From NCBI GenBank assembly GCA_017458065.1, contig JAFTGD010000004.1, positions 1 to 43,009 of the forward strand: a stretch of 43,009 nucleotides of DNA, written 5' to 3'. The translations under genes were made by a program, and so were the position numbers. The stretch's first letter is position 1. The number at the start of each line of letters is the position of its first letter. The notes under the pieces were generated by a model. The model was not told the DNA's origin. It ran no database searches and worked only from the letters and a program-made list of their open reading frames with translations. Below are positions 33,560 through 41,860 of this stretch, piece by piece. Source of the stretch: Oscillospiraceae bacterium. GTDB taxonomy: Bacteria > Bacillota > Clostridia > Oscillospirales > Oscillospiraceae.

Positions 33560-33600
33560 GCAATTCAAACCGATCTGTTTGCAATATACAGACAATATAC

Positions 33601-33647
33601 AGAAAAGCTGCAGAAAGACAAAAGACTGTTCTTCCTGCAGCTTTTCT
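33601..33647. terminator. Bidirectional terminator after coaX
   Basis: A perfect 13-bp stem, 33601-33613 with 33635-33647, is flanked by T-rich sequence on both strands. It lies between convergent coaX and the metallophosphoesterase gene and probably ends both transcripts. Confidence 0.75.
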
Positions 33648-33687
33648 ATTCTTGTGATGGATCACTTCGTGCTGGCCCGGATGGAAC

Positions 33688-34266
33688 TCAGGACTGCTCT
33701 GGCGGCGTATCTGACAGGACAATCTCATCCAGGGTCCGCGGGGTGTAGTTCATATATGGCAGCATGGCGCCGGTGTTGAACATGCGGCAGATATCCTCCC
33801 GGACATAGAGCTGCTTCAGCAGGCGCTTGGCGTTCTCCGTCACGTTCCACTCGTAGGAGCTGTGAACATGCCCGTATAGATGAACCCAGCCGAAGTAGTG
33901 ATCGCGAAACGCCAGAATGGGGTAGTGGCACAGTACGACATGCCGGCCACCGTCGAGGATCTCGCGGTATTCCGCTGCGTCCTCGAAGAGGCCGCGCACC
34001 GCCTCAACGGTCCCGGGATCGTCGTGGTTGCCGAAAATGAGCGCCTTGCGGCCGTTCAATCTGCCGAGAAGCTCTCTCCAGCGCGCGGCATCCCCGACGC
34101 AGAAATCACCGAGGATCCAGGTCAGATCCTCCGGGTCGGTGACGACGCGGTTCCAGTTTGCGATCAGGGCCTCGTTCATCTCATCGACGCTGTTGAAGGG
34201 GCGGTTGTCATAGGCGATGATATTCGCGTGGTCAAAGTGCATGTCCGCAAGATAGCGTATGGTCAT
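33688..34266 (-). CDS. Calcineurin-like metallophosphoesterase
   Basis: A 192-residue phosphoesterase with all metal-binding motifs of the family in order: DMHFDH near the N-terminus, GDFCVGD, GNHDD, the histidine in LCHYPIL and GHVH. Small clostridial proteins of this type have no assigned substrate that I know of. The start overlaps the upstream ATPase gene by 4 nt (ATGA), so it is the last gene of the ABC importer operon, which suggests its substrate may be linked to the imported compound. Confidence 0.85.
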   Translation of the reverse strand: MTIRYLADMHFDHANIIAYDNRPFNSVDEMNEALIANWNRVVTDPEDLTWILGDFCVGDAARWRELLGRLNGRKALIFGNHDDPGTVEAVRGLFEDAAEYREILDGGRHVVLCHYPILAFRDHYFGWVHLYGHVHSSYEWNVTENAKRLLKQLYVREDICRMFNTGAMLPYMNYTPRTLDEIVLSDTPPEQS

Positions 34267-35003
34267 AGTCCCGCCTCCAGCAGTCTTTTGGTATATTCCT
34301 CACGGGGATGGTCATAGACTTCTTCCACGGGCCCCTGCTCGACAATCCGCCCCTGCTTCATAACCAGGACGCGGTCGCAGAGCTGGTAGACCACGTTCAG
34401 ATCGTGGGAGATGAAGAGGTAGCTCAGATCCAGGTCGTCCCGCAGCTGCCGCAGCAGCTTCAGGATCTGCGCCTGGATGGTCACATCCAGTGCGCTGACC
34501 GGTTCGTCCGCAATAATGAAGCGCGGCCGCTGGATCAGCGCGGTGGCGATGCATACACGCTGGCGCTGCCCGCCGGAGAGCTCGTCGGGTTTCGAGTCCC
34601 AGCAGTCCCGGGGCAGCTCGACCCGCTCCAGCATCTCGTGGACGCGGCGCTTGCGCTCCTTGGCGTCATACTTGCCGTAGATGCGCAGCGGCTCCTCCAC
34701 GGCCCATTCGGCGGTGTAGGCCGGGTTCAGCGAGCTGTACGGGTCCTGAAACACGATCTGCGGCCGCTTGGTGTAGTGGACGATCTCGCCGCTCGACGGC
34801 TTCAGGAGACCGAGGATCATGCGGGTCAGGGTCGTTTTGCCGGTGCCGCTTTCGCCCACCAGCCCGAGGATCTCACCGTGCTGCACCACAAAGTCCACAT
34901 CATGGATCACTTCGTGAAAGCCTTTTTTTCTCGCGAGCAGGCCACCCTCGGCATAGCCGCCGCTGACGTGGCGGACTTCCAGAACCAGATCCTGTTCTGC
35001 CAT
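34263..35003 (-). CDS. ABC importer ATPase, OppF/DppF/NikE type
   Basis: A 246-residue ATP-binding subunit with Walker [10 protein letters not shown], signature LSGGQRQR, Walker [14 protein letters not shown] and switch histidine ISHDLN. The [10 protein letters not shown] motif is typical of peptide/nickel importers. It is shorter than OppF (about 330) and lacks the extended C-terminal region, matching the size of NikE-type subunits. It overlaps its partner ATPase by 1 nt. Confidence 0.9.
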   Translation of the reverse strand: MAEQDLVLEVRHVSGGYAEGGLLARKKGFHEVIHDVDFVVQHGEILGLVGESGTGKTTLTRMILGLLKPSSGEIVHYTKRPQIVFQDPYSSLNPAYTAEWAVEEPLRIYGKYDAKERKRRVHEMLERVELPRDCWDSKPDELSGGQRQRVCIATALIQRPRFIIADEPVSALDVTIQAQILKLLRQLRDDLDLSYLFISHDLNVVYQLCDRVLVMKQGRIVEQGPVEEVYDHPREEYTKRLLEAGL

Positions 35004-35788
35004 CAGCGCACCCTCCTTTCGCGAGTGGGGATCGCGTCGATCAGCTGGCGCGTATAGGGGTGCTGAGGATGATAGAAGACCTGGTCCGTCTCGCCGGTCT
35101 CCACCAGGAGACCGCGCTGCATGACCGCGACGCGGGCGCAGAGCTTACGCACCACGTTGAGGTTGTGGGAGATGAACAGCATTGAGATGCCAAGCTCGCT
35201 GTTCAGCTTCTTCAGCAGCTCCAGGATCTGCGCCTGGATGGTGACATCCAGCGCGGTGGTGGGTTCGTCGAGGAGCAGCAGGCTCGGCTCAATGACAATG
35301 GCTGCCGCGATCATGACGCGCTGCAGCATACCGCCTGAGAGTTCGTGCGGATAGCAGTCATAGAGATGCTCCGGATCGTGCAGTTCCACCGAGGTCATGG
35401 CCCGGAGTACTTTTTCCTTCCGTTCGGCTTTGCTGAGATCGGTATGGATGCGCAGCACCTCGCCGACCTGCTCGCCGATTCTCATCAGTGGGTTCATCGC
35501 GCTCATGGGCTCCTGAAACACCACGCCGATCTCACGCCCGTGCAGCTTGCGCAGCAGGCTTCGATCCGCATGGAGCAGGTCCTGCCCGTCAAGGAGAATG
35601 TCTCCGGAATAGCTGCACTGTTTGCGCGGCAGGAGCCCCGCAATGCTCATGGCGGTGACGGTCTTGCCGCTGCCGCTCTCCCCGACGAGACCAAGGATCT
35701 CCCCGGCGCCGATGCGAAAGCTGATGCCGCCCACCGCTTCACGGTCACGGTTGTTGAACTTCACATGCAGGTCGCGTACTTCCAGCAT
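35003..35788 (-). CDS. ABC importer ATPase, OppD/DppD/NikD type
   Basis: A 261-residue ATP-binding subunit with Walker [27 protein letters not shown], signature LSGGMLQRV, Walker [14 protein letters not shown] and ISHNLN. Size again fits NikD-like rather than long OppD proteins. It pairs with the following ATPase as the usual heterodimer and starts 1 nt after the permease stop. Confidence 0.9.
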   Translation of the reverse strand: MLEVRDLHVKFNNRDREAVGGISFRIGAGEILGLVGESGSGKTVTAMSIAGLLPRKQCSYSGDILLDGQDLLHADRSLLRKLHGREIGVVFQEPMSAMNPLMRIGEQVGEVLRIHTDLSKAERKEKVLRAMTSVELHDPEHLYDCYPHELSGGMLQRVMIAAAIVIEPSLLLLDEPTTALDVTIQAQILELLKKLNSELGISMLFISHNLNVVRKLCARVAVMQRGLLVETGETDQVFYHPQHPYTRQLIDAIPTRERRVR

Positions 35789-35789
35789 C

Positions 35790-36599
35790 TCAGTCCACCT
35801 CCCGTTCCTGCGCCTGAAGGCCCTCGCCGATCAGGCCGACGCCGAAGACCAGCAGCACAATGGTAAGCCCGGTGCAGAGCGCGTACCAGGGGCCAGCTTT
35901 CAGCATGCTCTGCGCTTCGGAGAGCATATAGCCGAGAGAGGCGTCCGGCGGCGTCACGCCGATACCGAGAAAGCTCATGCTCGCCTCCGCCAGCACCGCG
36001 TTGTTGAAGCCGATGGTAAAGGCCGGCAGCAGGACGCGCACCGTGTTGGGCAGCAGATGGACAAAGAGGATGCGCCCGCTGGATGCGCCCATGAGGCGCG
36101 CCCCGGTCACATAGTTGCGGTTTCTGAGGGCGGCAAACTCCGTCCGCATCACCCTGGCAAAGCTGGGGATGAAGACGAGCCCGAGGGCGATCACAACGCT
36201 GTATTTCTTGCCCGGCCCCACAAGGCTCACCACCAGCAGCGCCAGCAGAAAGCTCGGGAACGCCGTCAGCGCGTCGTTGAGACGCATCAGCACATCGTCC
36301 ACGATCCCGCCGAAGTAGCCCGTCACGGCGCCGATCAGCGTGCCGATGACGGCGCCGATCGAGACCGTGGAGAGCGCAATGGCGAGGGTGGTGCCGGTGC
36401 CCTTCAGCACCCGGCTGAAGATGTCCCGGCCAAAATTGTCCGTCCCGAAGAGGTGCGCCCAGGAGGGCGGCTGGAAGCGGCCGTATTTCATCGCGGTGGG
36501 GACATAAGGCGTCCAGAAGGTCCCGATGACGGTGATCAGCAGCATCAGCCCGGTGATGATGAGGCCGACGGTCAGATAGCTGTTGAGACGCTTTTTCAT
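35790..36599 (-). CDS. ABC importer permease, DppC/NikC type
   Basis: A 269-residue permease with about six membrane helices. HLFGTDNFGRDIFSRVLKGT is the typical OppC/DppC opening after the first helix, and GARLMGASSGRILFVHLLPN is the EAA coupling loop. The start at 36599 overlaps the previous permease stop by 4 nt; a longer reading to 37271 runs inside that gene. Confidence 0.92.
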   Translation of the reverse strand: MKKRLNSYLTVGLIITGLMLLITVIGTFWTPYVPTAMKYGRFQPPSWAHLFGTDNFGRDIFSRVLKGTGTTLAIALSTVSIGAVIGTLIGAVTGYFGGIVDDVLMRLNDALTAFPSFLLALLVVSLVGPGKKYSVVIALGLVFIPSFARVMRTEFAALRNRNYVTGARLMGASSGRILFVHLLPNTVRVLLPAFTIGFNNAVLAEASMSFLGIGVTPPDASLGYMLSEAQSMLKAGPWYALCTGLTIVLLVFGVGLIGEGLQAQEREVD

Positions 36600-37576
36600 G
36601 ATCCGGCACCTCCAAGCTCCGCAGTGCTCAGCCGCAGCCGCGGATCGATGGCCTGGTTCACCAGATCGGCAGCCGTCCCGGCCAGCACGACCCAGAAGCC
36701 GAGGATGACCACGATGGTCTGCACCACCGGATAGTCCCGGTGGGAGATGCTGGTCACCAGAAAACGGCCGAGACCCGGGATGCCGAGAACCTGCTCCACA
36801 ACGATCCCGGCGCCGACCAGCTCCGCCAGCGTCTGCCCGAGAAAGGTCACGACCGAGACCATGGAGTTTTTCAGCACATGGCGGGTCAGCACGGTGCGGC
36901 GGTCGTTGCCGCGGCTGATGGCAGTGCGGACGTAGGCCTTGTTCATCTCGGAGATGACCGTCGAGCGCAGCATCCGTACCGTCATGGCGATGCGCGGGAT
37001 GCTCAGACATATAGCGCCGAAAAACAGGTGCCGCAGAGACGCGGCAAAGTCCTCCCGCAGACCCGGAAAGTCCCCCGGGGTGAAGACCCGGAGGACAATG
37101 CCGAAGCACCAGGAAAAGAGGATCCCGGTGAAGAATGGCGGAACCGCCATGCATAATTGATTCAGCGCGGTGCGCGGCCAGTTGGCAAAGCCGCCCGTAA
37201 ACCGGTAGGAGAAGATCCCGAGCGGGATAGAGATGACCGCAATCAGCACAAAGCTCATGAGGCTCAGCCACAAAGTGAGCTCCAGCTTTCCGGCGATCAG
37301 CCCCCAGACCGGCTGCCGATAACTGTAAGAGGTGCCCAGATTACCGGAGAAGAAGCCGGCCAGCCAGCTCAAATAGCGCAGGAGAAAAGGCCGGTCCAGT
37401 CCCAGCTCATGGCGCAGCGCCGTGAGCTGCTGGGGCGTGGCCTCGGTGCCCAGCATGGTCCGGGCGGGATCGCCCGAGACCAGCTCAAACGCCAGAAAGG
37501 TCAGAAACGACACCAGCAGCATCGTGACCAGCAGCAGGCCCAGCCGCTTCAGCGTGTATTGCAGCGCCGTGCTCAT
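36596..37576 (-). CDS. ABC importer permease, DppB/NikB type
   Basis: A 326-residue permease with the N-terminal helix and the motif SYSYRQPVWGLIAGKLELTL typical of DppB. The coupling loop is in RTAISRGNDRRTVLTRHVLK. It overlaps the receptor gene by 4 nt and the next permease by 4 nt, so all subunits are co-translated. Confidence 0.92.
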   Translation of the reverse strand: MSTALQYTLKRLGLLLVTMLLVSFLTFLAFELVSGDPARTMLGTEATPQQLTALRHELGLDRPFLLRYLSWLAGFFSGNLGTSYSYRQPVWGLIAGKLELTLWLSLMSFVLIAVISIPLGIFSYRFTGGFANWPRTALNQLCMAVPPFFTGILFSWCFGIVLRVFTPGDFPGLREDFAASLRHLFFGAICLSIPRIAMTVRMLRSTVISEMNKAYVRTAISRGNDRRTVLTRHVLKNSMVSVVTFLGQTLAELVGAGIVVEQVLGIPGLGRFLVTSISHRDYPVVQTIVVILGFWVVLAGTAADLVNQAIDPRLRLSTAELGGAGS

Positions 37577-39141
37577 TTGGCCCAGCTGAGCGTGGAGATA
37601 TCCAGCACGTAGATCGGATAGAAGGTCAGGCCCTCCAGACCGCTGCGCACCGCGACCAGATCCGCCATATCCTGCAGATAGACGTTGGCGGCGTTCTCGG
37701 TGAGGTTGCGCTCCAGCGCACGGTAGAGCTCGGTCTGCTCCGCGTCGTCGGTGGCGCGCAGAGCCTTGGCGAGCGTCTCATCATACTCCACGTTGGAGTA
37801 GTTGGTAAAGTTGTTGCCGACCTCGCTGCCGAAGCGCTCCAGCAGCTTGCGGGCGGTCATGTTGTCGCTGGTGAGCCCGGTGATGGTGCTCTGGAAGTTG
37901 CGGTTGCCGTAGACGTCCTCCAGCCAGGTACCCCAGTCGACGGGCTGGACGGTGGCCTTGATGCCCGCCTCACGCAGCAGCTCGACGAGGACGGTGGCAG
38001 TGTTCACGTGCGGGGTGTAGTTGGACGGCACGGTGATCGTCATCTCAAAGCCGTCGGGGTAGCCAGCCTCGGTGAGCAGCTCCTTCGCCTTTTCGAGGTT
38101 CAGCGTGTAGTAATCCGTCAGAGACTCGTCGTAGTATTTGCTGAAGGAGGGGAACATGGAGGTCCCAAGAGGGATGCCGTAGCCGTCAAAGGCGAGATCG
38201 ATGACCGCCTGCTTGTCCACGGCATAGCAGAGCGCCTGACGCACGCGCACGTCGTCAAAGGGCTTCTCGGCGTTGTTGAGATAGAGCGCCTGCACCAGGT
38301 TCATGCTGCCTTCCTCAATCTTGAAGGCGCCGGAATCCAGCTGCACTGTCTGGTCGCTGGAGAGGTGGGCCACGAGGTCCAGAGCGCCGCTCTGCAGACC
38401 GAGGACCAGACCCTCAGCGCCTTCCAGCACCTTAAAGGTGACCTTGTCCAGCTTGCCGGGCGTGCCCCAGTAGTCGTCAAAGCGCTCCAGAACCAGGCTG
38501 TCCTGTACCGCGCGTGAGACAAATTTGTAAGGGCCGGTGCCGACCGGCGCGGTCTCCTGCTCAGTGTAGTCCGCGGGGATGATATACGCGTTCATCACGG
38601 CCGCAAGGAACTCGTTGCTCGGCTCGGAGAGACGGATGGTGAGGACGTTGCCTTCCACCTCCACTGCCTCAATCACCGAGAGGGCGGCGAGCTGGGCGGC
38701 GGTGTCGTCACCTGTCCAGCGGCGCTCGACAGAATAAACAAGATCCTGCATCTCGACCGGATCGCCGTTGTGGAACTTCACGCCCTCGCGCAGCGTAAAC
38801 GCATAGCTCAGGCCGTCGTCCGACTTGACGATCTCAGACGCGACTGCAGGAACAATCTCACCGTCCGAGGTGGGCTTTACCAGCCCCTCGAACATATTGA
38901 ACAAAATTTCCTTGGTTCCTGCCGCCGTCATATAATCGGGGTCAAGACTGTCAAAATCCTGGGCGATGCCAATGTTGGCTTCATTGGTCTTCGCCCGGGG
39001 GTTCTCCTGTGCCGGAGCGGTCTGCTCAGGCTCGGCGCTGGGCTCGGCCGACGGAGCGGGCGCAGACTGACTGCCGCATCCGGTGAACAGCGCAAGGGCC
39101 ATCGCCAGTACAAGAGAGAGTGCAAAAATCCGTTTCTTCAT
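37573..39141 (-). CDS. ABC importer solute-binding lipoprotein, family 5
   Basis: A 522-residue peptide/nickel-binding family 5 receptor. The signal peptide ends in the lipobox FTGC, followed by an Ala/Pro/Glu-rich linker. The mature domain has EGLVKPTSDGEIVPAVAS and SYAFTLREGVKFHNGDPV, hallmarks of the family, with VGTGPYKF in the middle. Family members bind peptides, nickel, heme or opine-metal chelates, and the ligand cannot be read from sequence. Subunit lengths of the whole operon (522, 326, 269, 261, 246) are close to NikABCDE and Cnt systems. It is the first gene of the operon, with a promoter and operator-like repeat upstream. Confidence 0.9.
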   Translation of the reverse strand: MKKRIFALSLVLAMALALFTGCGSQSAPAPSAEPSAEPEQTAPAQENPRAKTNEANIGIAQDFDSLDPDYMTAAGTKEILFNMFEGLVKPTSDGEIVPAVASEIVKSDDGLSYAFTLREGVKFHNGDPVEMQDLVYSVERRWTGDDTAAQLAALSVIEAVEVEGNVLTIRLSEPSNEFLAAVMNAYIIPADYTEQETAPVGTGPYKFVSRAVQDSLVLERFDDYWGTPGKLDKVTFKVLEGAEGLVLGLQSGALDLVAHLSSDQTVQLDSGAFKIEEGSMNLVQALYLNNAEKPFDDVRVRQALCYAVDKQAVIDLAFDGYGIPLGTSMFPSFSKYYDESLTDYYTLNLEKAKELLTEAGYPDGFEMTITVPSNYTPHVNTATVLVELLREAGIKATVQPVDWGTWLEDVYGNRNFQSTITGLTSDNMTARKLLERFGSEVGNNFTNYSNVEYDETLAKALRATDDAEQTELYRALERNLTENAANVYLQDMADLVAVRSGLEGLTFYPIYVLDISTLSWAK

Positions 39142-39182
39142 GTGTAACTCCTTTCATCACTGCCCCTGAGGGGTCAATGTGC

Positions 39183-39202
39183 GGCGCCCCATGGCGGGCG
39201 CC
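39183..39202 (-). repeat. Hairpin in the importer leader
   Basis: GGCGCCC (39183-39189) and GGGCGCC (39196-39202) form a perfect 7-bp stem in the roughly 100-nt untranslated leader of the importer operon. No T-tract follows on either strand, so it is not an obvious terminator. Confidence 0.45.
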
Positions 39203-39218
39203 CCGTTTACAAGAAAAT

Positions 39219-39281
39219 CGGTTTCACAGTATTCAGTTGTCAAACCGCAGGTATTATACTATATATGATCCGGAAACGCAA
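39219..39281 (-). promoter_or_regulatory. Promoter and operator-like repeat of the importer operon
   Basis: On the minus strand TTGCGT (39276-39281) and TATAAT (39253-39258) are exactly 17 nt apart. Just downstream, at the predicted transcription start, 39219-39228 (CGGTTTCACA) and 39238-39247 (TGTCAAACCG) form a 10-bp inverted repeat with one mismatch and a 9-nt spacer, a good candidate repressor site. Confidence 0.65.
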
Positions 39282-39288
39282 GAAATTT

Positions 39289-39316
39289 GCGGCCGGTTTA
39301 TGCTTTTTCCGGCCGC
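39289..39316 (-). terminator. Terminator after metA
   Basis: GCGGCCGG (39289-39296) pairs perfectly with CCGGCCGC (39309-39316). On the minus strand AAATTTCTTG follows. It lies about 30 nt past the metA stop and just before the importer promoter. Confidence 0.6.
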
Positions 39317-39344
39317 AGGATATGCGCATAAGGCCGGCGGGCTC

Positions 39345-40271
39345 TCACTCAATCGGCGTGATGGCCTGGATGTCGTAAGGCGCGGCCTGATAGACAAAGT
39401 AGTTCAGCCAGTTGCTGAAGAGCAGGTTGGCGCTGGAGCGCCAGGTGTTGACCGGCGGTCTGGTGTCGTCGTCGTTGGGATAGTAGTTCTCCGGGATCTC
39501 GATGGGGAGCCCTGCCCGCTTATCCCGCAGGTATTCCTGCTCCAGCGTGCCGGTGTCGTATTCCGAATGCCCTGTGATGAAAATCTGGCGGCCGCCGTTG
39601 GTGCTGGCGGCATACACGCCTGCCCGCTCGCTCTCCGCGAGGATCTTGAGCTTGGGCTCGGCGGCAATGGCGTCGCGGGGCGTCTCGGTATGGCGGGAGT
39701 GGGGGACGTGAAACACATCGTCAAAACCGCGGAAGAGAATGGAGCTCTTGTGGGTGACCTCGTGCTCAAACACGCCAAAGAGCTTCTGGGGCATCTGACG
39801 CTTCTGAATGCCGTAGTGGTAGTACAGCGCGGCCTGCGCGCCCCAGCAGATATGCAGCGTGCTCTGCACGTGGGACTTGCTCCACTCCATGATCTGGCAC
39901 AGCTCGTCCCAGTAGTCCGCCTGCTCAAAGGGCAGATGCTCGATGGGGGCGCCGGTGATGATCAGGCCGTCAAAGTTGCGGTCCCTGATCATCTGAAAGG
40001 TCTTGTAGAACGTGAGCATGTGCTCCTGAGAGGTGTTCTTGGAGGTGTGGCTGTCAAAGGCCATGAGTTCAACCTCTACCTGCAGGGGCGTGTTCCCGAG
40101 CAGACGCACAAACTGGGTCTCGGTCGCAATCTTGGTGGGCATCAGATTCAACAGCAGGATGTGCAACATTCGGATGTCCTGGCTCAGCGCACGGGGCGTG
40201 TTGTAATAGAAGATGTTCTCGCGCTGCAGCGCGTCTGCGGCCGGCAGGTCGGGCGGGATGATGATAGGCAT
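39345..40271 (-). CDS. metA: Homoserine O-acyltransferase (acetyl-CoA type predicted)
   Basis: A 308-residue MetA-family enzyme that activates homoserine for methionine synthesis. The catalytic triad is visible at family numbering: Cys142 in HICWGAQA, His235 and Glu237 in TGHSEYD. Residue 111, in [10 protein letters not shown], is Glu; in characterised MetA proteins Glu here goes with acetyl-CoA use and Gly with succinyl-CoA, so O-acetylhomoserine is the likely product. AAAGGAAGGAAG lies before the ATG. The gene is preceded by its own promoter, a methionine-rich leader ORF and a terminator hairpin, indicating attenuation. Confidence 0.95.
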   Translation of the reverse strand: MPIIIPPDLPAADALQRENIFYYNTPRALSQDIRMLHILLLNLMPTKIATETQFVRLLGNTPLQVEVELMAFDSHTSKNTSQEHMLTFYKTFQMIRDRNFDGLIITGAPIEHLPFEQADYWDELCQIMEWSKSHVQSTLHICWGAQAALYYHYGIQKRQMPQKLFGVFEHEVTHKSSILFRGFDDVFHVPHSRHTETPRDAIAAEPKLKILAESERAGVYAASTNGGRQIFITGHSEYDTGTLEQEYLRDKRAGLPIEIPENYYPNDDDTRPPVNTWRSSANLLFSNWLNYFVYQAAPYDIQAITPIE

Positions 40272-40293
40272 GAGGGTGAACTTCCTTCCTTTG

Positions 40294-40331
40294 AAAAAAT
40301 AAGCGGGAGGCCCCGTCTGGGACCTCCCGCT
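40294..40331 (-). terminator. Attenuator terminator upstream of metA
   Basis: On the minus strand a 13-bp stem (40331-40319 with 40314-40302, one G-T pair) with loop AGAC is followed by TATTTTTT (40301-40294). It ends 22 nt before the metA start, after the leader ORF, in the position of an attenuator. Its first arm, GCGGGAGG (40330-40323), can pair instead with UCUUCCGC at 40369-40362 in the last codons of the leader ORF. Confidence 0.88.
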
Positions 40332-40356
40332 GTGAAGACTGAATCAGCTTATGCTG

Positions 40357-40455
40357 TTACCGCGGAAGAATCGCACCGGAGGCGTGGCCATGGCGAAGCG
40401 TGCACATGCTCATAGGCATGTACATCATCATCTTCATCATGGAACGAGATGTCAT
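40357..40455 (-). CDS. Methionine-rich leader peptide of metA
   Basis: A 32-codon ORF with AGGAGG (40466-40471) 10 nt before its ATG. Nine codons are Met, eight of them in the stretch MMKMMMYMPMSM (residues 6-17). It lies about 33 nt after the predicted start of a consensus-promoter transcript and is followed by a strong terminator before metA. This is the layout of amino-acid leader peptides such as those of trp, his or leu operons, here with methionine codons as the sensor. Its last codons overlap the sequence that can form the antiterminator. A longer in-frame reading starting at 40590 would precede the promoter and is not expected to be made. The peptide itself probably has no other function. 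Confidence 0.85.
   Translation of the reverse strand: MTSRSMMKMMMYMPMSMCTLRHGHASGAILPR
40362..40369 (-). promoter_or_regulatory. Candidate antiterminator segment in the leader ORF
   Basis: UCUUCCGC (40369 to 40362 on the minus strand) can form an 8-bp helix with GCGGGAGG (40330-40323), including two G-U pairs, which would destroy the terminator. It lies 3-12 nt before the leader stop codon, so a ribosome reaching the stop would cover it, while one stalled at the Met codons would leave it free. A GAAGA inside the Met-codon region could in turn pair with its UCUUC. Confidence 0.6.
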
Positions 40456-40494
40456 CCGTGCAGATCCTCCTGATCGCGATTTAAAAACAAGCGA

Positions 40495-40523
40495 ATTATA
40501 TCGCGTACGGAGGCTTTTGTCAA
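40495..40523 (-). promoter_or_regulatory. Perfect-consensus promoter of the metA leader
   Basis: On the minus strand TTGACA (40518-40523) and TATAAT (40495-40500) are exactly 17 nt apart. Transcription should begin near 40488, giving a leader of about 217 nt. A promoter this strong with no visible operator agrees with control after initiation. Confidence 0.9.
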
Positions 40524-40582
40524 CCGCAAAGGAGACGGTTCTTTCCTGAAAAGAAAAAAGGGATGCAATCTTCCGCGGATTC

Positions 40583-40591
40583 TGATACAAT
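40583..40591 (+). promoter_or_regulatory. Possible extended -10 promoter for the DUF218 gene
   Basis: TGATACAAT resembles an extended -10 element about 50 nt before the start codon. No good -35 is visible. It is divergent from the metA promoter. Confidence 0.35.
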
Positions 40592-40639
40592 CAGCAGCAG
40601 AGGATCCGGAGATTCGGCGCTGACCGGCGAGAGAGGAAA

Positions 40640-41776
40640 ATGACCGTGAGCAGAGGACGAAAAAGAAGAACGCCGCGGCGAAGCGGCTTGATATGGGCGG
40701 TTTTTGCGGCTGTTCTGCTTCTGCTGTGCGCGGTCCTGCTGCTGCGTTATCTCCGGCTGCCGGAAGGCTCTCGCGGCGGAGAGGCGGTTGGTGTTGTTCA
40801 GCAGATCGCCGGAGCTGCGGCGCAGACGGACAGCGCGGATACTGTGTCTGAGGAGGCGGAAAATGCCGCCGACGGCGCGGAGCGCCCGGCGAGAGAGAGC
40901 ACCGCAGCGGAGCAGCACGTGCAGGAGGAAGGACAAAACGCGCAGACGCAGCCGGTCCAAAGCGCCTCTGATGAGAGCGTAACGGCTCCCGACGCTGAAG
41001 CTGCTTCCGTGCAGGGCACCACCGAGCCGGGAAAGCGCTATAACGAGCAGACCTACCAGCTGGTTACCGACCTGGTCGTCACCATGAGGAACCACGGCCT
41101 CGAGGGGGCCGATTCGATCCGCGCCCTGCTGGAGGAACTGAAGGCGGCGGACCCGGAGCTCGGCGTTCTCTGGGAAGGCATCATGGACTACTGGATGGAG
41201 ATCAGCGCAGACCTGCCCCTCTATCCGGGAGTGCTCCCCGACGGGCTGCCGGAGGACGACAGCCTTTGCATTGTCGTGCTTGGTTTCCAGCTGATGTACG
41301 ACGGGGACATGGCGCCGGAACTGGAAGGCCGCTGTGAGATCGCCCTTGCCAGCGCGAGAAAGTACCCCAACGCCTATATCGTGGTGACAGGCGGCGGCAC
41401 CGCAGCCGGAAACCACAGCGCCACCGAGGCGGGCGTGATGGCGGACTGGCTGATCGGGCAGGGGATCCGGCCGGAGCGGATCATTGTGGAGGACCGTTCC
41501 ATGACCACCGACCAGAACGCGGTTTTCTCCTGTGCGATTCTGGCGGAAGAATATCCGCAGATCAAAGAAGTCGCCATCGTCTCCAGCGATTACCATGTCG
41601 CGCTGGGGAGCATGATGTTTACCGAGGCAGGGCTGCTTTATGCCTATGAGAACAACTGCGGCGTGCCCTACCGTGTTGTGTCCAACGCGGCCTATGCCAC
41701 CACCGGCAACCCCGAGTACAGCAACACAAGGCGCTTTTCCTCCTATATCTGGGTGATGGCGGATCCGACATACTAA
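40640..41776 (+). CDS. Membrane-anchored YdcF/SanA-like (DUF218) protein
   Basis: A 378-residue protein. A basic N-terminus (residues 1-15) and one membrane helix (about 16-37) anchor it, followed by a disordered Ala/Glu/Gln/Ser-rich stretch to about residue 130. The C-terminal DUF218 domain starts LCIVVLGFQLMYDG and has YIVVTGGGTAAGNHSATEAG and IVEDRSMTTDQNAVFS, then IVSSDYH, matching the conserved residues of the family. Related proteins affect envelope barrier function in enterobacteria, but the enzymatic role is not settled. GAGAGGAAA precedes the ATG. It is monocistronic with a terminator after it. Confidence 0.87.
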   Translation: MTVSRGRKRRTPRRSGLIWAVFAAVLLLLCAVLLLRYLRLPEGSRGGEAVGVVQQIAGAAAQTDSADTVSEEAENAADGAERPARESTAAEQHVQEEGQNAQTQPVQSASDESVTAPDAEAASVQGTTEPGKRYNEQTYQLVTDLVVTMRNHGLEGADSIRALLEELKAADPELGVLWEGIMDYWMEISADLPLYPGVLPDGLPEDDSLCIVVLGFQLMYDGDMAPELEGRCEIALASARKYPNAYIVVTGGGTAAGNHSATEAGVMADWLIGQGIRPERIIVEDRSMTTDQNAVFSCAILAEEYPQIKEVAIVSSDYHVALGSMMFTEAGLLYAYENNCGVPYRVVSNAAYATTGNPEYSNTRRFSSYIWVMADPTY

Positions 41777-41800
41777 ATGGTAAATAGAAATATAGATGCA

Positions 41801-41846
41801 AAGCCGCCGGCCTTCCCAACAGCAGATGGGAGACCGGCGGTTTTTC
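41801..41846 (+). terminator. Terminator of the DUF218 gene
   Basis: CCGCCGG (41804-41810) pairs with CCGGCGG (41834-41840), with further pairing of CTTCCCA and TGGGAG inside, and TTTTT follows at 41841-41845. It also separates the gene from convergent prmA. Confidence 0.85.
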
Positions 41847-41860
41847 GCACATTTGAGGTG

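Noticed and set aside
39183-39202. Terminator in the importer leader
   Set aside because: The stem is perfect but lacks a T-tract on either strand; it is listed only as a hairpin.
40271-40490. SAM riboswitch or T-box upstream of metA
   Set aside because: None of the conserved S-box sequences and no T-box TGGNACCGCG element are present; the leader instead contains the Met-rich ORF and a terminator.
40357-40590. A 77-codon protein containing the Met-rich segment
   Set aside because: The longer start lies upstream of the consensus promoter; the internal ATG with AGGAGG explains the signal better.
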